Both the position numbers and the translations under genes were made by a program. This document shows positions 1 to 6,769 of a stretch of DNA of 7,151 nucleotides, in pieces; the stretch's first letter is position 1, and each line of letters begins with the position of its first letter. The stretch is from Collinsella aerofaciens. GTDB lineage: Bacteria; Actinomycetota; Coriobacteriia; Coriobacteriales; Coriobacteriaceae. The stretch lies in the NCBI GenBank assembly GCA_014846205.1, contig RKAY01000081.1:1-7151 (forward strand), given 5' to 3'. Below the pieces are notes generated by a model, which did no database searches, was not told the origin of the DNA, and worked only from the letters and a program-made list of their open reading frames with translations.

Positions 1-39
1 ACCGCGCTCGGCGTTGCGTTCTTTACCGAGCCCATGCGC
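1..39. repeat. Left arm of a 39-bp perfect inverted repeat (fold-back at window edge)
   Basis: Bases 1-39 are the exact reverse complement of 249-287. Plus-strand 1-39 therefore reads in the sense of the minus-strand permease gene (residues TALGVAFFTEPMR). The match stops at base 40. It may continue beyond base 1, which cannot be seen. Confidence 0.95.
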
Positions 40-1286
40 TCCGGCAGCCGCAGACCGCGCTTGGTGCCCGATTTGCCGCTCGCCTCGTGACGAAGGAACT
101 GCAACGGCGTCTTGCCCATTTTGCGGAGCAGGCCCACCAGCGTGATGAGAATGAGCGCAGCGGCGGGAACCACGGCACACTTCACGAAGATCTCCCAGCT
201 CCAGTACACCTGGAAGGGCGGCAGGCTGTACGAGCCGTAGTAGAGACCGCGCATGGGCTCGGTAAAGAACGCAACGCCGAGCGCGGTGCCCAAAAGCGCC
301 GCGACCACGCCCACGATGGCGGGAAGTACCAGGTAGTGCAGCACGATCTCGCGGCGGCGATAGCCGCTGGCGAGCAGTGTGCCGATGATGGCGCTCTCCT
401 CCTCGATGGTGGCGTCGGTGAGCACCACAAAGACGAACGCCATGATCACGATGATAATGTTGAGCAGCGTCATCCACATCATGGAGTCGCCGTCCACGTC
501 GTCGCGCGCATAGCCAATGCCCTGATTGGAATCGGCATCGATCAGGTCGTCCACGCGCGCATCGGCATCGGTCAGCGCCTCGACCATATCCTGCTCCGCA
601 TCGATGCGATCCGCAGTGGGGAGGTCGCGATCGGCAAAGGTGAAGGAGTAGGTGTAGGCAGGCGCGCCGCCGGCGTCCTCAAGCGCGGCAAAGCCGGCGT
701 CGGTGACCTCGGCAACACCATAGGTGATGGTGTTCACCGTAAAGTCCGAATTGTTGAGGAACAGCGCCTGGCTATCGGGCTGCGTCATGATGCCGCAGAT
801 GGTGTAGGTGCGCCCCTCGAGCTCGACCTTATCGCCGATGGCGAGGTCGTTATTGGCGGCAAAGACGCGGTCGATGGCCACCTCATCGTCTGTCTTGGGC
901 TGCCTGCCCTCACAGTAGGACGCGATATCGACCTTGGTGCGGTGCGCATAGGTGCGCAGCGTGCGCTTGGTGCCGTCGTCGCCGGCGGTCTTTTTGATGA
1001 TGGCGTCGATGGAGAAATTCTTGTAGAGCGTGACGCCGCCGACGTCGTCGGCTGCATCCTCGGCTGCCTTGAGCTGGTCGTCGGTAGCCTCGAAGGAGGT
1101 GGTCACGCGGCCGTCCTCAATCGTGTACGCATCGCGCATGTCGTCGATAAGGCAACCGATGGAATGCGCCGCGAGCAAAAAGCCCGAGGTGAGAGCGATG
1201 CTCCCGCACATAAGCAAAAAGATGCCCAGGTACTTGCCGATATTGCGGCACAGCTCGCGCGGGAGACGTTTTGCGAGAGGTGTCAT
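1..1286 (-). CDS. FtsX-type ABC transporter permease (MacB/LolCE-like), 3' end outside window
   Basis: This is the membrane subunit of an ABC transporter, with 428 codons visible from ATG at 1286 and no stop before the window edge. The N-terminus is basic with one transmembrane helix at about residues 18-40 (GKYLGIFLLMCGSIALTSGF). A large extracytoplasmic domain follows at about 44-265, then helices at about 268-290, 316-343 and 366-387. The cytoplasmic stretch IEEESAIIGTLLASGYRRRE (294-313) is typical of FtsX-domain proteins, where it contacts the ATPase. Relatives with this N-terminus are usually much longer and carry a second FtsX domain, so more should lie beyond the edge. The start is 8 bp after the ATPase stop, with a weak AGGCGG ribosome site, which suggests coupled translation. 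Residues 417-428 (RMGSVKNATPSA) come from a 39-bp inverted copy of codons 334-346 and are probably not native. Class is secure from architecture; substrate is unknown, since this family includes macrolide, peptide and lipoprotein transporters. Confidence 0.88.
   Translation of the reverse strand, partial: MTPLAKRLPRELCRNIGKYLGIFLLMCGSIALTSGFLLAAHSIGCLIDDMRDAYTIEDGRVTTSFEATDDQLKAAEDAADDVGGVTLYKNFSIDAIIKKTAGDDGTKRTLRTYAHRTKVDIASYCEGRQPKTDDEVAIDRVFAANNDLAIGDKVELEGRTYTICGIMTQPDSQALFLNNSDFTVNTITYGVAEVTDAGFAALEDAGGAPAYTYSFTFADRDLPTADRIDAEQDMVEALTDADARVDDLIDADSNQGIGYARDDVDGDSMMWMTLLNIIIVIMAFVFVVLTDATIEEESAIIGTLLASGYRRREIVLHYLVLPAIVGVVAALLGTALGVAFFTEPMRGLYYGSYSLPPFQVYWSWEIFVKCAVVPAAALILITLVGLLRKMGKTPLQFLRHEASGKSGTKRGLRLPERMGSVKNATPSA
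249..287. repeat. Right arm of the 39-bp perfect inverted repeat, inside the FtsX-type permease gene
   Basis: This is the exact reverse complement of 1-39, separated from it by 209 bp (40-248). It encodes residues 334-346 of the permease at the end of a membrane helix and fits the family there, so this copy is the native one. Confidence 0.95.
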
Positions 1287-1294
1287 GACGCCGC

Positions 1295-2008
<714 letters not shown>

Positions 2009-2022
2009 GCTATCCCCCGTTG

Positions 2023-2078
2023 TTAGCCTTCTGCTACTTTTCTAGGCTAATAGTAAACCCAGGCGAACTATTTTTAAG
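2023..2078 (-). promoter_or_regulatory. Candidate promoter and operator-like dyad of the MacB-like ABC operon
   Basis: On the minus strand a TACTAT -10 candidate (2055-2050) lies 16 bp after a TTAAAA -35 candidate (2077-2072), in the only AT-rich stretch between the two ABC operons. A perfect 7-bp inverted repeat, TTAGCCT (2023-2029) and AGGCTAA (2044-2050), has a 14-bp spacer. One arm touches the -10 and the expected start point. The arm centres are 21 bp apart, about two helical turns, as expected for a dimeric repressor site, although a 5' leader hairpin would look the same. Both promoter boxes are weak matches, so this is a suggestion. Confidence 0.3.
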
Positions 2079-2104
2079 CGTCAGGCGCGACTTTTTTCCA
2101 ACCT

Positions 2105-2164
2105 ACTCATTGGGGACAGACTTAAATGAGTGAAATCGCTCATTTAAGTCTGTCCCCAATGAGT
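2105..2164. repeat. Long near-perfect palindrome (26-bp arms), REP-like
   Basis: Bases 2105-2130 are an exact reverse complement of 2139-2164, with an 8-base spacer that can add one G-T and one G-C pair and leave an AAAT tetraloop. The arms contain TTGGGGACAGACTTAAATGA and its complement. It lies 42 bp past the stop of permease B and about 27 bp before the candidate -35 of the next operon. It is not a standard intrinsic terminator: no T-tract follows the stem on either strand, and the only T-run (2092-2097, plus strand) lies on the wrong side. It may still stop transcription or protect the 3' end of the exporter mRNA. GTCCCCAA recurs at 2185-2192, which suggests a compound dispersed repeat. 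Confidence 0.85.
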
Positions 2165-2206
2165 GGTCCCGGCAGGAAAGGAACGTCCCCAAGTGACGGG
2201 TTGTGG

Positions 2207-3412
2207 CTAGGCGTGGGATTTGTTGTGGGCGAGGGCTAGGCCTACGGCGGCGATGGCGGCGGCAAAGAGCACGGTGACGCCCAGGTCGCAGGCGATGTCG
2301 CCCAGCGCGGCAGACGTCAGGTCCGAGGCAAGCGCCTTGCCGATCGCGTCGCTCACCCAATACGTCGGCACAAAGTGCGCCGCCGTCTGCACGGCCGGAC
2401 CCATCAGCGACAATGGCATCCAGGCGCCGCCCAAAAACGTCATGAGCAAGCCGAGCAAGTTGCCCACACCGTTGAGCAGCTCCTCGCGCGCGCCCAGGCT
2501 CGACAGCGTAAAGCCAACGGCCAGCGGCGTGCACGCCAGGGCAAACGTTGCCGCCAGCGCCAGGCACACGCGCCCCACGCCGACCTCGGCGACCGCGCCG
2601 GCAAAGCCCACGACACCCATCATGCTCGACACAAACCAGATGCAGACGGTGAGCACCGCAGCAGCCGCGAACACGGCAAGCGAACGCTGGCGCTCGGAGA
2701 CCGGGCCGGCCTCCATGCGGCGCACGCGCTCGGGCTCGTTCATGCCCGAAAACACCAGTCCCACCGACACGATGACCGACGAGATAATCGCGTACGCGCC
2801 AAAGTTGAAGTACGACTCGAGCGTGGCGGCGGCAGTCGAGTTAACCTTAACCTGCTCGATCTGGACCTCGGCGCGCTTGGCGACCGCATGCTCGGCCGCC
2901 TTGGCAACGCCACCGTTGGAGGCAGCTGGCTCAAGCGCCGCCGCGGCGCCCGCGAGCGAGATCCAGCGTGAGGCCTCGGCAGACGAGAGCGCCGCCGCCA
3001 TAGTGCCGGAGCCGTAGGTCACATCGAGCTTGGGCAGGGCCTCCCCCGCACGGGCGGCCGCGACAAGGTCGTCCTCGAACCCCTCCGGGATAAAGAACAC
3101 GCAGTCGGCGCTACCCTTGGCGCTGTTGCTCTTGGAGAGCGCACCCGCAAGGTCGTACGCGTCGTCGCCGACGCCCGTGACCAGGTCAAAGCGCGAGCCC
3201 AGGTGCTTGGTAAGCGCCCGCGAAAGACCGCTGTCGTCGCGGTCGACCACGATCACGTTGGCGTCATAGGGCTTGTACTCGGTGAGCTGCGACGAGTTCC
3301 AGCTCACCGAGGCAGCAATGAACACACCCATGAGCGAAATGAACACCGTATAGATGAGCAGGTAGAACGGGTGCGCGAGCGCCATGCGAAGCGCGGTCTT
3401 AAAGGTGCTCAT
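2207..3412 (-). CDS. ABC-2 type transporter permease B
   Basis: This is the second membrane subunit of the exporter, 401 residues. It has the layout of the ABC2_membrane_3 group: a helix at about 16-36, an extracytoplasmic domain of about 165 residues (about 37-200), then five helices at about 203-225, 245-270, 280-303, 313-335 and 375-395. The stretch FLGGAWMPLSLMGPAVQTAA (327-346), followed by VPTYWVSDA, is the conserved re-entrant part of ABC-2 permeases. ATG at 3412 was chosen because GGAAGGAG sits 5-7 bases upstream. A TTG at 3427 would add five residues but would overlie that ribosome site. The start overlaps the permease A gene by 14 bp, so the two are translationally coupled and probably made in equal amounts as a heterodimer. 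It is the last gene of the operon. The protein is intact; its substrate is unknown. Confidence 0.9.
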   Translation of the reverse strand: MSTFKTALRMALAHPFYLLIYTVFISLMGVFIAASVSWNSSQLTEYKPYDANVIVVDRDDSGLSRALTKHLGSRFDLVTGVGDDAYDLAGALSKSNSAKGSADCVFFIPEGFEDDLVAAARAGEALPKLDVTYGSGTMAAALSSAEASRWISLAGAAAALEPAASNGGVAKAAEHAVAKRAEVQIEQVKVNSTAAATLESYFNFGAYAIISSVIVSVGLVFSGMNEPERVRRMEAGPVSERQRSLAVFAAAAVLTVCIWFVSSMMGVVGFAGAVAEVGVGRVCLALAATFALACTPLAVGFTLSSLGAREELLNGVGNLLGLLMTFLGGAWMPLSLMGPAVQTAAHFVPTYWVSDAIGKALASDLTSAALGDIACDLGVTVLFAAAIAAVGLALAHNKSHA

Positions 3413-4586
3413 AGCGGCTCCTTCCAAAGATCAGCGTAGCGGCGGCGACGAACAGCAGCGCCATAAGGACCAGCGCGCCGGCGCGAACGGCAAAGGGCCC
3501 CAGATCCTCAAAGAAATACAGACGGTTGAACATGTCGCAGATGAGCTTGACGGGGTTGAGCCAACACTCGGCCGGGCAGGCGCGGGCGACGTCGTCGGCA
3601 AGCGCCATCGCCGGCTCGCCGTAGAGGCCGGCGAACAGGGCGCACGTGGTGGCAAAGCCCGTGAGGATGCCCGACTTGGACGCCTTGCCGCCCTTAACGG
3701 GAAGCGTGCCCACAAAAAGGCCCAGGCCCGTCGCGGCAAGCGCGGAAGCAGCGCCGCCCACGAGGCACAGCCCCTCACGCCCGCCGAAGTCGACGCCCAC
3801 GACCAGGCGCACGTAGCCAATCGCGACCGCCATCGAGGCAAAGGAAACCAGCCACGAGCCGACAAAGATGCCGGCCAGCGACGCCGTCTTGGAAAGGCCG
3901 CCCACGCAGCGGCGCGCGCCAAGGCCCGACAGATTGGGCTGCAGGTCGACGACGCTCAAAGCGGCAAACTCGGCAGACATCATCGCGACCAGGCCAAAGA
4001 GTGCGTAGTAGTAGATGACCGTGCCATCGGGCGTGGCACGTGTCAGGCTCACGCGACGGGTTCCGCCCTCGAGCGACAGGGCGCGCGCAACCGCCTCCGG
4101 GTCGGCAAGGGCGGCCGGGTTGTCTTGGGCAATCTGGGACATGAGCTCGGCATTTTGCGTATACGAGCTTGCCACCGTCTCCAGAATGCTGCGGTCGGTG
4201 AGCACGGTCGACGCACGCGAGCTGTCGTAGCTCGAAAGCAGCGTGAGCTTGGGCGCACCCGCGTCGTCGACCGCGTAGATGCCCGCGACCTCGCCGTCCT
4301 TAAGCGCACGGTTTGCATCGGCCGCGTCGTCGCACTCGTAGACCTCGAGCAGCTGGTCGTCGCTCTCCTTGGCAAGCGAGGTCGCCACGTCCTTAAAGGA
4401 CGAAGCGTCCCAGGCCTCGTCGGCGACAACGGCCACCGGCACCGGGTCGACCTTGCCGTCGGAACTGAGGTTCGCAAACATAAACATGAACATCGTGGAA
4501 AGCGCGACGGGAAAGACCGCGCCCCAAACCCACGTGCTCGGCCGGCGCAGCAGCGTCTTGACCGTAATGATAATGGTGTTGAACAT
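3399..4586 (-). CDS. ABC-2 type transporter permease A
   Basis: This is the first membrane subunit of the exporter, 395 residues. The layout matches permease B: one helix at about 18-40 (WVWGAVFPVALSTMFMFMFA), an extracytoplasmic domain at about 41-188, then helices at about 190-212, 235-263, 270-295, 305-323 and 365-388. The stretch ECWLNPVKLICDMFNRLYFF (340-359) lies before the last helix, as in other ABC-2 permeases. The two permeases share fold and position but little obvious sequence, which fits an old duplication and a heterodimeric pore. The ATG at 4586 follows a GGGGG ribosome site and lies 9 bp after the ATPase stop. Its 3' end overlaps permease B by 14 bp. The gene is intact. The role as an exporter subunit is firm from context; the substrate is unknown. 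Confidence 0.9.
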   Translation of the reverse strand: MFNTIIITVKTLLRRPSTWVWGAVFPVALSTMFMFMFANLSSDGKVDPVPVAVVADEAWDASSFKDVATSLAKESDDQLLEVYECDDAADANRALKDGEVAGIYAVDDAGAPKLTLLSSYDSSRASTVLTDRSILETVASSYTQNAELMSQIAQDNPAALADPEAVARALSLEGGTRRVSLTRATPDGTVIYYYALFGLVAMMSAEFAALSVVDLQPNLSGLGARRCVGGLSKTASLAGIFVGSWLVSFASMAVAIGYVRLVVGVDFGGREGLCLVGGAASALAATGLGLFVGTLPVKGGKASKSGILTGFATTCALFAGLYGEPAMALADDVARACPAECWLNPVKLICDMFNRLYFFEDLGPFAVRAGALVLMALLFVAAATLIFGRSRYEHL

Positions 4587-4595
4587 GGCCGCCCC

Positions 4596-5534
4596 CTAGT
4601 CGCGCAGCTCGCGGCCGGTAATCTCGAGGAACACGTCGTTGAGGGTCGGCGGCTCGCTCCACACGCGGCCGAGCGCAACGTCGGCGGCGCGCAGCGTGTC
4701 GAGGATGTCGACCAAATTGTGCGGGCTCGCTTCGCAGGTGCAGATGAGCTCGCCGCCGGAAAGCTCAACCGAAAGCACGTGCTCGAGGGCGCGCAGCCGC
4801 TCGACTGTGGCTGGCTCGACGGCGCCGACCTCGACGGTCACGCGCTCGCCCATCTGAATCATGCGCTTGAGCTCGTCGTTGGTGCCCTGCGCCAGCACGC
4901 GCCCGCCGTCCATGATCATGATGCGGCTGCAAATCTGCTCGACTTCCTCCATGTAATGGCTGGTATACACCACTGTGGCGCCCTCGTCGCGCAGGCGGCA
5001 GATGCCCTCCAGGATGGCGTTGCGGCTCTGCGGGTCGACCGCCACCGTGGGCTCGTCAAAGAAGATGAGCTCGGGTTTGTGTGCGATGCCGCAGGCAATG
5101 TTGAGGCGACGCGCCAGGCCGCCCGAGAGCTTGCCGGGGCGGAACTTGGCAAAGTCGCCCAGCCCGACAAAGTCGATCGCCTCGTCCACGAGCGCACGGC
5201 GGCGCTTGCGGTCGTTGACGTAAAGGCTGCAGAAATAGTCGATGTTCTCGCGCACCGTGAGCTCGTCAAACACCGCCACCTGCTGCGGCACCACGCCGAT
5301 GCGGCGCTTGAGGTCGTAACGCGCGGGCGTCATGGGCTCGCCGAACAGCTCGATGGTGCCTTTGTCGTAGGCGAGCAGCTGCAGGATGCAGTTGATGGAC
5401 GTGGTTTTGCCCGAGCCGTTGGGGCCCAGCAGGCCAAAGATCTCGCCGGGGGCGATGTTCAGGTTAAAGTGGTCGAGCGCAATAAGATCGTCATAGCGCT
5501 TGACGAGGTTTTCGACATGGACGATGTCTGTCAT
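4596..5534 (-). CDS. ABC exporter ATP-binding protein, DrrA/NatA/LnrL class
   Basis: This 312-residue ATPase heads the exporter operon. Motifs are Walker A GPNGSGKT (37-44), Q-loop VVPQQ (Q84), signature LSGGL (136-140), Walker B LIFFDEP (156-162) with catalytic E161, D-loop VAVDP (164-168) and switch H193 in TSHYMEEVE. After the ATPase core comes a C-terminal domain at about 230-312, ending in PTLNDVFLEITGRELRD, the usual close of DrrA-type proteins. The signature has Leu-Ala where many relatives have Met-Lys (LSGGMKRR), a mild difference unlikely to matter. The ATG at 5534 has AGAAGGG 7 bases upstream. The gene is divergent from the sensor kinase and shares a 199-bp control region with it, so the kinase and regulator probably control it. 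Related ATPases serve drug, lantibiotic, sodium or polyene export; which applies here is not visible. Confidence 0.94.
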   Translation of the reverse strand: MTDIVHVENLVKRYDDLIALDHFNLNIAPGEIFGLLGPNGSGKTTSINCILQLLAYDKGTIELFGEPMTPARYDLKRRIGVVPQQVAVFDELTVRENIDYFCSLYVNDRKRRRALVDEAIDFVGLGDFAKFRPGKLSGGLARRLNIACGIAHKPELIFFDEPTVAVDPQSRNAILEGICRLRDEGATVVYTSHYMEEVEQICSRIMIMDGGRVLAQGTNDELKRMIQMGERVTVEVGAVEPATVERLRALEHVLSVELSGGELICTCEASPHNLVDILDTLRAADVALGRVWSEPPTLNDVFLEITGRELRD

Positions 5535-5602
5535 GAGGCGGCCCTTCTGTTGATTGCGGCCCGGTACGATTGCATCATCGCAGGAGCCGCCGGCGCGCGC
5601 CA

Positions 5603-5689
5603 GTGAGCTTTGTCACGAGTGCGGGGATCTTGGCCGTGCGGCCTGCCGACGCCCCCGCTTTGCCGCGCGGGAGGAATGTCACGGTTGCG
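5603..5689. promoter_or_regulatory. Candidate regulator sites between the exporter and kinase genes
   Basis: The 199-bp divergent gap (5535-5733) holds two similar direct elements, TGTCACGAGTGCG (5611-5623) and TGTCACGGTTGCG (5677-5689), identical at 11 of 13 positions and starting 66 bp apart, a little over six helical turns. The first overlaps a short dyad GTGA-N6-TCAC (5603-5616). Such repeats fit binding by the response regulator to control both directions. The arms are short and the region is very GC-rich, so chance is a real alternative. No convincing -10/-35 pair was found for the minus-strand exporter operon. Confidence 0.25.
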
Positions 5690-5721
5690 CAGGCGGCCCC
5701 TCCACCACGCGCAGCTTCGCG

Positions 5722-5734
5722 TACAATACCCGTA
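5722..5734 (+). promoter_or_regulatory. Promoter -10 of the kinase operon, probably giving a leaderless mRNA
   Basis: TACAAT (5722-5727) matches the -10 consensus at five of six bases. The expected transcription start, six to seven bases downstream, falls on the A of the kinase ATG at 5734. No purine-rich ribosome-binding site precedes that ATG, and no good -35 is seen at 16-18 bp. Leaderless genes are common in Actinobacteria. Confidence 0.5.
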
Positions 5735-6759
5735 TGAACAGGCTTTTCGACAAATCGATTGTACTGGCGTGCTGCATTGCGGCCGCCGCGGGCCTTGCTG
5801 TGGACGCTCGCCTGGTCGCGGCGTTTTGCCTTGGCGTTATTGCCACCTCTCTGGCTGAGCTCGCGCAGGGGAAAAGCGCCCGGCGCGCGAGCGAGACCGC
5901 GAGCTGCGCTTACATCATCGCGGCCGTCTTCGTGCCGCCGTTTGTGCCGTTTGCGCCTCTCGCCCTCTATGACATCGCGCGGCGCGTGCGCCGTGAGCAC
6001 GCCTGGGTCGCGCTGGGCATTGGCTCCGCCTTTGCCCTTGCGCTCGTCGCGGACCTTCGCACCGACGTGCTTACCGCCCGAACGCTCCTGCTGACCGCCA
6101 TCCTTTCGGTTGCCGCCACCTTGCTATCGCTACGTACCGCCCAGTTGGAGCGCGAGCAGCAGCACATGCGCCGTACCCGTGACGAGCTGCAGGAACGAGC
6201 CCTCGCGCTCGAGGCGCGCAATCGCGACCTTGCCGACCGCCAGGACTACGAAGTCGAGCTCGCGACGCTCGCCGAACGCGCCCGCATCGCGCGCGAGATT
6301 CACGATAACGTCGGGCACCAGCTCACGCGCGCCTCACTGCAGGCCGAAGCCCTGCGCGTGGTCCACGCCGACGAGCCCGGCGTCGCCGCCGATTTCGCCG
6401 ACGTCAAACGCACGGTTGACGAGGCGCTCCAGCTCGTACGCGCCAGCGTCCATGCGCTCAACGACAACGCCGTCGACCTTTCCGTGCAGCTCGAACGCAT
6501 TGTTGAAGGCGCGCGCTCGGACGGCGGCCCGCAGATTGAGCTTGAAGTTATGGCCGAACATGCGCCCGCAAACGTCGCCAACTGCTTTGCGGCGGTCCTG
6601 CGCGAGGCGCTCTCCAACACCATGCGCCACGCTTGCGCCCATGCTGTCACCGTACGGTGCATGGAGCATCCGTCGTTTTACCAGCTCATTGTTAGCGACG
6701 ATGGCGCGGGCCGGCGGCTGGCGTGTGTTTGCCACCGTTCCCAAACAGCAAGGAGATGA
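5734..6759 (+). CDS. Sensor histidine kinase (HisKA_3 type), C-terminus broken by frameshift or deletion
   Basis: This is the membrane sensor of a two-component system, 341 codons as read. About four to five hydrophobic segments (about 7-44, 59-77, 92-108, 115-133) form a membrane input domain without a large external loop. A coiled coil follows (about 135-180), then the HisKA_3 motif ERARIAREIHDNVGHQLT with phosphoacceptor H190, the N-box LREALSNTMRHA (N295) and the G1 motif DDGAG (322-326). The frame then reads a foreign tail (RRLACVCHRSQTARR) and stops. The G2/lid glycines are absent, so ATP binding and phosphorylation should fail. The expected tail survives in the next frame at 6713-6769. 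Start at 5734: the frame is open upstream, but only this ATG follows a -10 box and begins a hydrophobic N-terminus. It is divergent from the exporter and upstream of its regulator. The nearest known set is LnrJ/LnrK of B. subtilis, by architecture only. Confidence 0.88.
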   Translation: MNRLFDKSIVLACCIAAAAGLAVDARLVAAFCLGVIATSLAELAQGKSARRASETASCAYIIAAVFVPPFVPFAPLALYDIARRVRREHAWVALGIGSAFALALVADLRTDVLTARTLLLTAILSVAATLLSLRTAQLEREQQHMRRTRDELQERALALEARNRDLADRQDYEVELATLAERARIAREIHDNVGHQLTRASLQAEALRVVHADEPGVAADFADVKRTVDEALQLVRASVHALNDNAVDLSVQLERIVEGARSDGGPQIELEVMAEHAPANVANCFAAVLREALSNTMRHACAHAVTVRCMEHPSFYQLIVSDDGAGRRLACVCHRSQTARR

Positions 6760-6769
6760 GGGCCGATGA
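6713..6769 (+). pseudogene. Out-of-frame remnant of the kinase C-terminus
   Basis: Read from 6713, this gives GGWRVFATVPKQQGDEGR and then TGA (6767-6769). GW-R-V-ATVP is the usual last beta-strand of HATPase domains of this kinase group. Its stop overlaps the regulator ATG as ATGA (6766-6769), the normal coupling of kinase and regulator genes. Both facts indicate this is the original end of the kinase gene, moved out of frame. Restoring the frame needs a missing stretch of 3n+2 bases; about 80-100 bp would fit the family length. Confidence 0.75.

Noticed and set aside
2105..2164. Palindrome as an ordinary rho-independent terminator
   Set aside because: No T-tract follows the stem on either strand; on the minus strand the stem is followed by an A-run. 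A role at the mRNA 3' end is possible, but the terminator label is not supported.
2103..2567. A 154-codon minus-strand frame running from permease B through the palindrome
   Set aside because: It overlaps permease B in another frame, has no ribosome site and no recognisable domain. Its end is simply translated repeat.
3384..5606. A 740-codon open frame on the plus strand
   Set aside because: It is antisense to three intact ABC genes with full motifs and ribosome sites. Its product is rich in Arg, His, Ala and Gly with no domain, as expected of the mirror frame of GC-rich genes.
5603..5616. GTGA-N6-TCAC as a CRP-type site
   Set aside because: Only four bases per arm match and the outer bases do not pair. 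No CRP-type regulator is in view.
5676..5858. ATG at 5676 preceded by GGGAGG as an alternative start
   Set aside because: The spacing to the ribosome-like site is about one base, and the frame differs from the kinase and gives no membrane segment or domain.
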